DNA from: JADGGV01 sp035715725 | GTDB lineage: Bacteria > Gemmatimonadota > Gemmatimonadetes > Longimicrobiales > RSA9 | Reading direction: 5' to 3' | DNA: 6,092 bases | NCBI GenBank assembly: GCA_035715725.1 | Contig: DASTKT010000046.1 | Span: 1-6,092 of the forward strand | In this document: positions 1 through 6,037 of the stretch, piece after piece | Layout: the number at the start of each line of letters is the position of its first letter | How positions within the stretch are numbered: position 1 is the first letter of the stretch | Notes under the pieces: generated by a model | Told to the model about the DNA's origin: nothing | The model's input: only the letters and a program-made list of their open reading frames with translations | The model's database searches: none | Position numbers and translations under genes: made by a program

Positions 1-75
1 GAGCGCGGCATCCTCCCCGCCGTCGCCGCCGGCCTCGGCACGGCGACCGAGCTGCAGGAGGAAGCGGAGCGGTAG
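1..75 (+). CDS. 3' end of an unidentified protein-coding gene (partial)
   Basis: The first base opens a reading frame of 24 sense codons that ends at TAG (73-75). The visible C-terminus is small-residue rich (ILPAVAAGLGTATELQ) and closes with an acidic/basic tail (EEAER), which could be an end helix. The third codon positions are almost all G or C, as in the other genes here, which supports real coding. The gene begins outside the window. The tail is too short to assign a family, so no function is proposed. Element A begins about 20 bp after its stop codon. Confidence 0.6.
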   Translation, partial: ERGILPAVAAGLGTATELQEEAER

Positions 76-96
76 CATCCGCGGGCGGCCTCACCT

Positions 97-526
97 GCAT
101 CACCGGCGTTTTCACCGCAGCGGCGCAGAGGGCGCAGAGAACGGCGACGGAAAGCGGGGCGGCGAAGCTCCGTCGGCGTTTGAACGAATTGTCATTCACA
201 GGGAGCAGGGGAGCTGGGGAGACGCGCTGGGGGCGGCGCGGGGGTCGTCGTAGCGGAAGCATCCTTTTTTGGGGTTGGACCGGTGAAACGAGGGTCACCG
301 GTGCCACCCCAACTCCATTCAGTGGCGTCGGAGGCGGCGTAGCCCGGGTCCAACTTCAAGAGTGGATGAGGCTGCCGCGGACGCTGCCCCCGCCGGCATA
401 GGCCGTCCTCCCAAGCTCCCGAGCTCCCTGTGAAACATTCGTTCGGTTGCCGACGAAGCTTCGCCGCCCGGCTTTCCGTTGCCGTTCTCTCTGCGCCTCT
501 GCGGTGAAAGCGCCGTCGATCCGTCC
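97..526 (+). mobile_element. Element A: ~430-bp non-coding palindromic (MITE-like) repeat
   Basis: The left arm (about 108-222) and right arm (about 408-513) are imperfect inverted repeats. Both read inward from TTTCACCGCAG, through AACGGCAACGGAAAGC-like and GGCGGCGAAGCT segments and a TTCACAGGGAGC block, to GGGAG. The right arm is cleaner; the left arm carries several substitutions and small indels. Between the arms lies a core with a perfect hairpin at 279-302. The whole unit recurs in inverted orientation at 2074-2509; over 221-304 there are only about three differences between the copies. No reading frame inside resembles a transposase, so if mobile it must be moved in trans. The outermost left end is eroded compared with copy B, so the boundary is approximate, and no target-site duplication is clear. 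It could instead be an intergenic palindromic repeat family without transposition activity. Confidence 0.8.
279..302. other. Core hairpin of element A
   Basis: ACCGGTGA (279-286) and TCACCGGT (295-302) are perfect inverted repeats around an 8-base loop (AACGAGGG). The stem can be extended outwards by pairing the GGGGTTGG before it with the CCACCCC after it, allowing one bulge and one mismatch. The same stem and loop are conserved in element B on the other strand, so this is a fixed part of the element and may be a recognition or folding site. Confidence 0.75.
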
Positions 527-536
527 CCGCCCCGCA

Positions 537-565
537 TTGCGCCCCCCTCCCCCGCCGGCTATCCT
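537..565 (+). promoter_or_regulatory. Candidate sigma-70-type promoter for the RNB exoribonuclease gene
   Basis: TTGCGC (537-542) and TATCCT (560-565) are separated by exactly 17 bases, the preferred spacing for a -35/-10 pair. They match the consensus at 3 of 6 and 4 of 6 positions. Transcription would start near 572, leaving a leader of about 38 bases before the ATG at 610. The site lies just outside the right end of element A. Support is only motif and spacing in GC-rich DNA, so this is a weak call. Confidence 0.3.
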
Positions 566-609
566 CGCCCGACACTCCTGAGCCCGACCCTCCCGCGTCC
601 AGGACGACG

Positions 610-2067
610 ATGCCCCACACCGCCCGCCGTCACCTCGACCTCACGGCCGCCGCCCGCTCCGTCCTGCGCGAGAGCGGGTTCGAGGTCGATCTCTCCGGGA
701 AGGCGCGAAGCCAGCTCGACGCGATGACGGAGCCGCTCGCGGCGGACGATGCGCGCGACCTGCGCGAGCTGCCGTGGTCCTCGATCGACAACGCGACGAC
801 GCGCGACCTCGACCAGGTCGAGGCCGCCGAGTCGCTGGGCGACGGCGCGACGCGCATCCGGGTCGCGATCGCGGACGTGGACTCGCGCATCCCGAAGGGC
901 TCGCCGCTGGACGCGCACGCGGCGCGGAACACCGTGTCCGTCTATGCGGGCGACACGGTGCTGCCGATGCTGCCGGAGCGGCTGTCCACGGACCTGACGT
1001 CGCTGGTCGAGGGCGCGGACCGGCTCGCGCTCGTGGCCGAGATGGTGGTGGACGCCGACGGGCGGACGAGCGGCTGCGCCGTGTACCGCGCGCTGGTGCG
1101 CAACCGGGCGCAGCTCGACTACGAGTCGGTGGGCGCGTGGCTGGCGGGCACGGGCCCGCTCCCCGCGAAGGCGGCGGCGGCCGGGATGGCGGAGCAGCTG
1201 CGGGTGCAAGGGGACGCCGCCCGTCGCCTGCGGCAGCAGCGGGAGGCGCGCGGCGCGCTGGAGCTGGAGACGATCGAGGCGCGGCCGGTGCTGAAGGACG
1301 GGCGCGTGGTGGACATCGAGGTCACGGACAAGGGGCGGGCGCGGGACCTCATCGAGGACTTCATGATCGCGGCGAACGCGGCGGTGGCCGGGTTCCTGGA
1401 GGAGCACGACGTCGCCTGGATCCGCCGGCTCGTGCCGCCGCCGGAGCGCTGGCCGCGCATCGTCGAGCTGGCGCGGCGCCTGGGGGAGACGCTGCCGCCG
1501 GAGCCGGACCGCCCCGCGCTGGCGGCATTCCTGCGGAAGCGGCGGGCCGCCGATCCGGCGGGCTTTCCGCACCTCTCGGTCTCGGTCGTGAAGCTGCTCG
1601 GCGCGGGCCGCTACGTGGTCGAGCACCGCGGCGAGGAGCTGGCCGGCCACTTCGGGCTGGCCGTGCAGGACTACACGCACTCGACGGCGCCGAACCGCCG
1701 CTTCGCGGACCTCGTCTCGCAGCGGCTGGTCAAGGCCGTGCTGGCCGGCACGCGCGTCCCGTACACGGACGCCGAGCTGGACTACGCCGCCCGCCACTGC
1801 ACCGAGATGGAGGACCGCGCCCGCCGCGTCGAGCGGCTGCTCCGCAAGCTCGCCGCGATGGACCTCGTGCAGGACCGCGTAGGCGACGTCTTCGACGCCA
1901 TCGTCACCGGCGCCTCGGCGAAGGGCACCTGGGTGCGCGTGCGGCACCCGGCGATCGAGGGCAAGGTCGTACGCGGCGAGCGCGGCATGGACGTCGGCGA
2001 CCACGTGCGGGTGCGCCTCGTCCAGCTCGACCCGGAGCGGGGGTACATCGACTTCGTGCGGGGGTGA
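610..2067 (+). CDS. RNB-domain 3'-5' exoribonuclease (RNase II/R family), compact form
   Basis: This 485-residue protein belongs to the RNase II/RNase R superfamily, which degrades RNA processively from the 3' end with Mg2+ in the cytoplasm. The metal-binding motif is at residues 59-69 (IDNATTRDLDQ), giving Asp60, Asp66 and Asp68, with Gln69 where E. coli RNase II has its fourth Asp. LIEDFMIAAN (247-256) matches the conserved RNB block, and THSTAPNRRFADLVSQR (356-372) corresponds to the family's T-S-P-I-R-R/K-x-x-D-L catalytic Arg motif. Residues from about 424 to the end look like an S1-type RNA-binding fold. Compared with E. coli RNase II (about 640 residues) and RNase R (about 800), the two N-terminal cold-shock domains are missing or reduced to a stub of about 50 residues. 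The ATG at 610 has only a weak AGGA 5 bases upstream. The gene sits between the two inverted elements A and B, and its stop lies 6 bp before element B. Confidence 0.93.
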   Translation: MPHTARRHLDLTAAARSVLRESGFEVDLSGKARSQLDAMTEPLAADDARDLRELPWSSIDNATTRDLDQVEAAESLGDGATRIRVAIADVDSRIPKGSPLDAHAARNTVSVYAGDTVLPMLPERLSTDLTSLVEGADRLALVAEMVVDADGRTSGCAVYRALVRNRAQLDYESVGAWLAGTGPLPAKAAAAGMAEQLRVQGDAARRLRQQREARGALELETIEARPVLKDGRVVDIEVTDKGRARDLIEDFMIAANAAVAGFLEEHDVAWIRRLVPPPERWPRIVELARRLGETLPPEPDRPALAAFLRKRRAADPAGFPHLSVSVVKLLGAGRYVVEHRGEELAGHFGLAVQDYTHSTAPNRRFADLVSQRLVKAVLAGTRVPYTDAELDYAARHCTEMEDRARRVERLLRKLAAMDLVQDRVGDVFDAIVTGASAKGTWVRVRHPAIEGKVVRGERGMDVGDHVRVRLVQLDPERGYIDFVRG

Positions 2068-2073
2068 GGAAGA

Positions 2074-2509
2074 GAACGGATCAACGGCTTCGTTCACCGC
2101 AGAGGCGCGGAGAGCGTCAACGGAAAGCCGGGCGACGAAGCTTCGCCGGCAACCGAACGAATTTTTCACAGGGAGCTCGGGAGCTTGGGAGGACGGCCTA
2201 TGCCGGCGGGGCGCAGCATCCGCGGCGAACGCATGCCTCCATCTTGAAGTTAGAACCGGGCTAGGCCGGCTCCGACGCCACTGAATGAAGTTGCGGTTGC
2301 ACCGGTGACCCTCGTTTCACCGGTCCAACCCCAAAAAGGAGGCTTCCGCTACGACGACCCCCGCGCCGCCCCCAGCGGGTCTCCCCAGCTCCCCTGCTCC
2401 CTGTGAATGAAGACTCGTTCGGTTGCCGACGAAGCTTCGCCGCCCGGCTTTCCGTTGCCGTTCTCCGCGCCCTCTGCGCCTCTGCGGTGAAACCGCCGTT
2501 GATCCGTTC
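2074..2509 (-). mobile_element. Element B: inverted second copy of the ~430-bp palindromic element
   Basis: This is the better-preserved copy. Its ends are a perfect 14-bp inverted repeat, GAACGGATCAACGG at 2074-2087 and its complement at 2496-2509. They continue into long arms (about 2074-2191 and 2381-2509) containing the TTCACCGCAGAGGCGC, GGAAAGCCGGGCG and TTCACAGGGAGC blocks. Its right arm pairs best with the left arm of element A, so the two copies are in opposite orientation. It fills the gap between the convergent exoribonuclease (stop at 2067) and serine hydrolase (stop at 2528-2530), leaving 6 and 18 bp. RNA from either strand could fold into a long stem-loop, so it could act as a two-way transcription end or RNA 3'-end protector; this is inference. 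No coding sequence is seen inside. Confidence 0.82.
2301..2324. other. Core hairpin of element B
   Basis: ACCGGTGA (2301-2308) and TCACCGGT (2317-2324) flank the loop CCCTCGTT, which is the reverse complement of the loop in element A. Both stem halves are perfect in both copies, although the bases just outside (GCGGTTGC here) have diverged. Confidence 0.75.
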
Positions 2510-2527
2510 CCGTCCCAGCGTGCCCGC

Positions 2528-3829
2528 CTACCGGATCAGCTCCAGCATCGCCTCCTGCATCCTCCCCAGCGTCGGAAACGCCCCCGGATTCTCGTTCTCC
2601 GTGTTGACGACGGCGATCGCCGCGGCGCGCTTCGCGGGGTTCAGCCAGAGGAACGCGCGGAAGCCGGCCTGACTCCCGGTGTGGCCGACGAACGTGTCGG
2701 CGCCGCTGCGCAGGATGAAGAAGCCGAGGCCGAGCGACTGCGTGCCGGTCGAGTCGGTCGGGACGACGGGGCGCCACATCTCCTGGAGCGTCGCGCGCGG
2801 GAGGACGATGTCGTAGCGGCGGGCGCGGGCGGCGTCGCCACCGGTCTCGCCGAGCAGGAAGAGCGCGTAGGTGGCCAGATCCTCGAGCGGCGCGTTCCAG
2901 CCGCCGTTCGGGATCGTGATGCCGGGGTCGAAGTCGCGGCCGTTCTCGCGGATCGCCTCCTTCCCCGCCGAGTCGCGCAGCACGCTGTAGTTGTTCGAGC
3001 GGTCGGCGGCGAGCCAGTACGGCGTGGCGCCGAAGTAGCTCCGGCCGAGGCCGAGCGGCGTGAAGATGTTCTTCTGGACGTACGCCTCCCACGGGTCGCC
3101 CGAGAGCTGCTCGATGACGCGCGCCAGGTAGATGTAGCCCGGGTTCGAGTAGCCGAAGCGGGAGCCGGGGCGGAAGTGCAGCTCCTGGTACGGCATCATC
3201 GCCACGAGCTGGTTCCACGTCGTCGGCTCGAACGGCTCCCACGCCTTTCCGCTCGTGTACGGCCACGTCGGGTTCTGGAAGCCGGCCGAGTGCGAGAGCA
3301 GCATCCGCAGCGTGACGCTGTCGATCGCGCCGTACGGGTCGTGCACCTGGCGCAGCTCGGGGACCCAGCGGACGATCGGGTCGCCCAGCGCCAGGCGGCC
3401 GCGGTCCCGGAGCTGGAGCACCGAGATCGCCGTCAACGTCTTCGTGATCGAGCCGTAGTGGAACAGCGTGTTGTCGTCCACGCGCTGGTTGCGCGCGCGG
3501 TCCGCGAAGCCGAAGTGGTGCCGCGCGGCGATGCGGCCGTCCCGCACGAGCAGCGCGCTCGCGCCGACGATCCGGCCGCTGTCCGCGTAGGCGTCGAAGC
3601 GACGCGTGAAGTCGCTCCATCCCGGCACCGGCGGGCGCTGCGCGGCGAGCGGCGCGGCGCCCAGCAGGATGCCGCAGGCGACGAGGGCGGCCGCCAGCGG
3701 CCGGCGCGCGCCGGGAACGCGGCGGTCGGCGCGCGCCCGCGCACCGGCCGCGGGTGCAGGAGCTGGGGGAACGGGCGGTCTCCCGCTCGCCCGCTCGCCC
3801 ACTCGACCAGCGTCGGTCTCGAACGGCAT
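2528..3829 (-). CDS. Secreted serine hydrolase, beta-lactamase class C / penicillin-binding protein family
   Basis: The 433-residue product has the three active-site signatures of the SxxK (PF00144-type) hydrolases: S127-I-T-K130 for the nucleophile and general base, Y227-S-N229, and H383-T-G385 in place of the KTG box. The LLSHSAGF segment (177-184) is also typical. Members include esterases, D-aminopeptidases, class C beta-lactamases and DD-peptidase homologues; the HTG variant is common in esterase or peptidase-like members, so substrate cannot be assigned. An arginine-rich stretch followed by a hydrophobic segment (about 44-62) and LAAQ indicates export, with cleavage near residue 63. The first 43 residues are an unusually long Pro/Ala/Arg-rich lead. 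The only other common start codon before the hydrophobic segment is GTG at codon 10. The ATG is 2 bp past the stop of the upstream desulfhydrase gene and has no clear Shine-Dalgarno sequence, which suggests translational coupling. Confidence 0.92.
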   Translation of the reverse strand: MPFETDAGRVGERASGRPPVPPAPAPAAGARARADRRVPGARRPLAAALVACGILLGAAPLAAQRPPVPGWSDFTRRFDAYADSGRIVGASALLVRDGRIAARHHFGFADRARNQRVDDNTLFHYGSITKTLTAISVLQLRDRGRLALGDPIVRWVPELRQVHDPYGAIDSVTLRMLLSHSAGFQNPTWPYTSGKAWEPFEPTTWNQLVAMMPYQELHFRPGSRFGYSNPGYIYLARVIEQLSGDPWEAYVQKNIFTPLGLGRSYFGATPYWLAADRSNNYSVLRDSAGKEAIRENGRDFDPGITIPNGGWNAPLEDLATYALFLLGETGGDAARARRYDIVLPRATLQEMWRPVVPTDSTGTQSLGLGFFILRSGADTFVGHTGSQAGFRAFLWLNPAKRAAAIAVVNTENENPGAFPTLGRMQEAMLELIR

Positions 3830-3831
3830 CG

Positions 3832-4923
3832 TCAGGTCAGGTCCAGGGCCGCGGCGGCCGTGAAGAGGGCGGGCACGCCGCCCGTGTGCAGGAAGACGAC
3901 GGTCTCGCCGGGGTCGATCGCGCCGCCCCGGATGTCGCCGAGCAGCCCGGCCATCGCCTTGGCGGTGTAGACCGGGTCGAGAAGGAGCGCGTCGGCCCCG
4001 GCGAGAAGGCGGATCGCGGCGCGGCTCTCGGGGGTCGGGATGGCGTAGCCGGGGCCGATCATCTCCTGGTGCGTGACCACGTCCTCGGGCCCGATCCGCG
4101 CATCGCTCCCGAGCAGCTCCGCGGCCGCCGCGGCCAGCGCCACGGCGCGCCCCGTCTTCTCCGGGTCCCCCGGGCTCACCGCGACGCCGTGCGGCGTCCA
4201 GCCGGCGCCGTGCAGCCGCGCGCCGAGCACGATCCCCGCCTGCGTGCCGCGCGAGCCCGCCGCGAAGTAGAGCCGCGCCGGCGCGATGCCGCCCGCGGCG
4301 AGCTGCCGCTCGAGCTCCGCCACCGCGTCCACGTAGCCGAGCACGCCCAGCGGCATCGACGCGCCGACGGGAATGTGGTACGGCCGATCGCCTCGCGCCG
4401 CGAGCCGCTCCATCGCCTCCGCCACCGCCGCGGCCTCGTGCGGGTTGTCCGCGGCGCCCGGCGGGCCCGGCGGCACGATCACGACCTCCGCGCCCAGCAG
4501 CCGGTCCAGCAGCAGGTTCCCCTCCGGCGTCGGGGATCCCGATTCCGACGTCAGCACGAGCACGCAGCCGAGCCCCGCCAGCCGGGCGGCCGCCGCGGTC
4601 ATGCGCGCGTGGTTCGACTGCACCGCGCCCACCGTGACCAGGTGCGTCGCGCCCCGCGCGAGCGCGTCCGCGACGACGTACTCCAGCTTCCGCGCCTTGT
4701 TGCCGCCCAGCGCGGGCCCCGCCAGGTCGTCGCGCTTCACCAGGATGCGCGGGCAGCGCTCCGGTCCGCCGAGCGCGGCGCGCACGCCGGGCAGCTCGTG
4801 CAGCGGCGTCGGACCGTGCAGCAACGGAAAGCGAGGCAGCTCGGCGCGGGCGGCGCCGGCGGGGACGGAACGGCTCACGGTCGGCTCGGCGGTTCGGGGG
4901 ATGGGCTCGTCATCGGCCGGCAT
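3832..4923 (-). CDS. dcyD: D-cysteine desulfhydrase (PLP-dependent, ACC deaminase family)
   Basis: This fold-type II PLP enzyme would convert D-cysteine to pyruvate, sulfide and ammonia in the cytoplasm. From the chosen start it has 363 residues. RFPLLHGPTPLHELPG (31-46) and KRDDLAGPALGGNKARKLE (63-81) align with E. coli DcyD, and Lys76 is the expected PLP Schiff-base lysine. QSNH (102-105) supplies the catalytic-loop Ser, AAGSRGTQAG (221-230) the cofactor phosphate loop, and GPGY (290-293) and HTGGVPALF (346-354) are also conserved. Thr320 (in DPVYT) and Thr347 (in HTGG) stand where true ACC deaminases carry Glu and Leu, so D-cysteine desulfhydrase is the better call. The start is uncertain: ATG at 4923 gives a 30-residue lead; an in-frame ATG at 4980 adds 19 low-complexity residues, and a GTG at 4878 is also possible. 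None has a good ribosome site. The serine hydrolase follows 2 bp downstream, so the two form an operon. Confidence 0.9.
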   Translation of the reverse strand: MPADDEPIPRTAEPTVSRSVPAGAARAELPRFPLLHGPTPLHELPGVRAALGGPERCPRILVKRDDLAGPALGGNKARKLEYVVADALARGATHLVTVGAVQSNHARMTAAAARLAGLGCVLVLTSESGSPTPEGNLLLDRLLGAEVVIVPPGPPGAADNPHEAAAVAEAMERLAARGDRPYHIPVGASMPLGVLGYVDAVAELERQLAAGGIAPARLYFAAGSRGTQAGIVLGARLHGAGWTPHGVAVSPGDPEKTGRAVALAAAAAELLGSDARIGPEDVVTHQEMIGPGYAIPTPESRAAIRLLAGADALLLDPVYTAKAMAGLLGDIRGGAIDPGETVVFLHTGGVPALFTAAAALDLT

Positions 4924-5067
4924 AGTAGGCGCCGGTGGCCGGGCCGCGCCAGCAGGGGCCGCTCGTGCCCCATCGTCCAATGGCCCGGCACCGGCCCCAC
5001 CGCGAGCATCCGGTCAGGACCGTGCGCCACCGGCGCGACGGTCGCGCACCGAACCCCGGAGGTCCCC
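4924..5067. promoter_or_regulatory. Divergent intergenic region between the desulfhydrase operon and the lipoprotein gene
   Basis: These 144 bases must contain the start signals of both divergent units, if the 4923 start of the desulfhydrase is right. I see no convincing -35/-10 pair in either direction. A TACTAT on the minus strand (4922-4927) resembles a -10 box but overlaps the ATG at 4923. It would make sense only if translation began further in, for example at the GTG at 4878. No operator-like palindrome stands out. Confidence 0.35.
5058..5062 (+). promoter_or_regulatory. Shine-Dalgarno sequence deciding the GTG start of the lipoprotein gene
   Basis: GGAGG lies 5 bases before the GTG at 5068. 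It is the only strong ribosome-binding sequence seen at a start in this window. It fixes the start of a frame that is otherwise open far upstream, and places the lipobox cysteine at residue 21. Confidence 0.8.
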
Positions 5068-5526
5068 GTGCCTCTTCCGATCCGAAGCCGGGCCCTGCTC
5101 CCGCTGGCCCTGATCGCCCTCGGCGCGTGCGCCAACCACAAGGCCCCGCCGCCACCACCTACCGCCGCGATGCTCCCTGCACCGCCGGCCCAGCCCGCAC
5201 CGCCGTACACCGTGCGCGTGGGCGTCCGCGACGACGGCCAGCTCCGCACGCTCGTCCCGGGCCAGCAGCTCTCCGTCACGCTCACCACCGACTTCGCCGC
5301 CGGCTACCGCTGGGAGGTCGACCAGATCGATCCCCGCGTCGTCCGCGAGCTCGGCAAGCCGACCTACGTGCAGTTCGGCGACCGCCCCGACGCCCGCGTC
5401 GTCCAGACGCTCCGCTTCGAGGGCGTCGGCCCTGGCCGCTCCCAGCTCCGCCTGATCTATCACCGCCCGACCGACCCCGACTCGCCGCCCGCGTACGTCT
5501 ACACGGTGATCGTGAACGTGCCGTAG
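5068..5526 (+). CDS. Lipoprotein with a chagasin-like (peptidase inhibitor I42) domain
   Basis: The 152-residue product starts with a lipoprotein signal: basic n-region (PIRSR), hydrophobic stretch and lipobox L18-G-A-C21, so it should be lipid-anchored in the cell envelope. A proline-rich spacer (about 26-46) leads to a beta-rich domain of about 105 residues. Within it, TTDFAAGYRWEV (73-84) resembles the chagasin NPTTGY-x-W loop, and LRFEGVGPGRSQLRLIYHRP (115-134) resembles the family's F-x-A/G...G...L-x-L-x-Y-x-R-P-W/F stretch. In the I42 family these loops insert into the active-site cleft of papain-like cysteine peptidases. Here the Asn-Pro of the first loop is replaced, and Thr follows Arg-Pro in place of the aromatic residue, so inhibitory activity is not certain. 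The gene diverges from the desulfhydrase operon and stands alone. The family call rests on motif resemblance. Confidence 0.8.
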   Translation: MPLPIRSRALLPLALIALGACANHKAPPPPPTAAMLPAPPAQPAPPYTVRVGVRDDGQLRTLVPGQQLSVTLTTDFAAGYRWEVDQIDPRVVRELGKPTYVQFGDRPDARVVQTLRFEGVGPGRSQLRLIYHRPTDPDSPPAYVYTVIVNVP

Positions 5527-5568
5527 GGGAGATGCCGCGGCGAGCTCGAGCCCGGCGCAGCGGACGCG

Positions 5569-5748
5569 GATCTCGATGCCGCGCCCGCTCTCGAGTGCGA
5601 GCGCGATCTCGAGTGCGAGCGCGATCTCGAGCCCGAGCGCGATCTCGGGTCCGAGCGCGATCTCGAGCCCGAGCCCGATCTCGGGTCCGAGCGTGATCGC
5701 GAGCCCGAGCCCGATCTCGGGTCCGAGCGCGATCTCGCGCCCGAGCGC
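5569..5748. repeat. 18-bp minisatellite, ten contiguous units
   Basis: Ten units start at 5569, 5587, 5605, 5623, 5641, 5659, 5677, 5695, 5713 and 5731, all exactly 18 bp with no indels. A representative unit is GATCTCGAGCCCGAGCGC. GATCTCG at the start and CGAG near the end are nearly constant, and variation is concentrated in bases 8-12 and 17-18. Three successive pairs (5623-5730) alternate between GAGCCC-type and GGGTCC-type units, giving a 36-bp higher-order period. Because 18 is a multiple of three, all six frames stay open and give hexapeptide repeats, but there is no good gene signal. It begins 42 bp after the lipoprotein stop. There are no spacers between units, so it is not a CRISPR array. 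Confidence 0.93.
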
Positions 5749-5902
5749 GCCGGCGTCGATCCACCTTCGGGGACGCCCTGAGGCCTTGAACGGCATCTCC
5801 TAACAACGGCTCTGCGGTTTCTGGCCTGTTGCGTCAGGGCCCGCCGCGTACCCGGCGCTCCCCGGCGCGAAGCCGCCACGCGCCGGAGGCAGACGAGGCG
5901 GG

Positions 5903-6003
5903 TGGCGGATTCGGTGCGGTATGCGAACCCAAGCCGCCAACGGCGCTCGGAGCCAAGGTGCGCGTGGCGAATTCGGTGCGCCTGGCGAACACAACCCGCC
6001 AAC
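5903..6003. repeat. Two 39-bp direct repeats with self-complementary ends
   Basis: Copies at 5903-5941 and 5965-6003 are identical at about 32 of 39 positions, with a 62-bp period. Shared blocks are TGGCG, ATTCGGTGCG, GCGAAC and CCGCCAAC. Each copy begins with TGGCG(G) and ends with (C)CGCCA, so each can close a short stem around a loop of about 27 bases. Degenerate fragments (TTGGCCGATTGCGTTCGGCC, 6025-6044) continue the theme toward the 13-bp array. Confidence 0.65.
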
Positions 6004-6037
6004 CGTGCCGCGACCGCTCGCGCTTGGCCGATTGCGT

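Noticed and set aside
97..526. Insertion sequence with its own transposase
   Set aside because: The element is only about 430 bp and no frame within it gives a transposase-like product.
559..2169. A 536-codon minus-strand open frame opposite the exoribonuclease
   Set aside because: It is an antisense shadow of a high-GC gene, rich in Arg, Ala, Val and His with no recognisable domain. The plus strand has clear RNB motifs.
774..2264. A 496-codon plus-strand open frame overlapping the exoribonuclease in another frame
   Set aside because: The Arg/Gly/Ala-rich, low-complexity product is typical of an out-of-frame reading of GC-rich coding DNA.
2349..3620. A second long minus-strand frame overlapping the serine hydrolase
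   Set aside because: It lacks any motif and runs into element B, whereas the overlapping frame contains the full SxxK, YSN and HTG set.
2423..3970. A 515-codon plus-strand open frame opposite the hydrolase
   Set aside because: It is an antisense shadow with Arg/Ala/Val-rich composition and starts inside element B.
3754..5067. Upstream extension of the lipoprotein reading frame (590 codons in total)
   Set aside because: It runs antisense through the desulfhydrase. The Shine-Dalgarno sequence at 5058-5062 and the lipobox place the true start at 5068.
5569..5748. CRISPR array
   Set aside because: The units abut with no unique spacers and are only 18 bp long, so this is a tandem repeat.
5014..5796. 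A minus-strand frame joining the 18-bp repeat to the antisense of the lipoprotein gene
   Set aside because: It is open only because the array has a multiple-of-three period and the gene is GC-rich. No domain is seen in the non-repeat part.
5801..5850. Integron attC-like site suggested by CCTAACAACGG after the minisatellite
   Set aside because: No matching GTTRRRY partner box was found at a suitable distance, and no cassette gene or integrase is in view.
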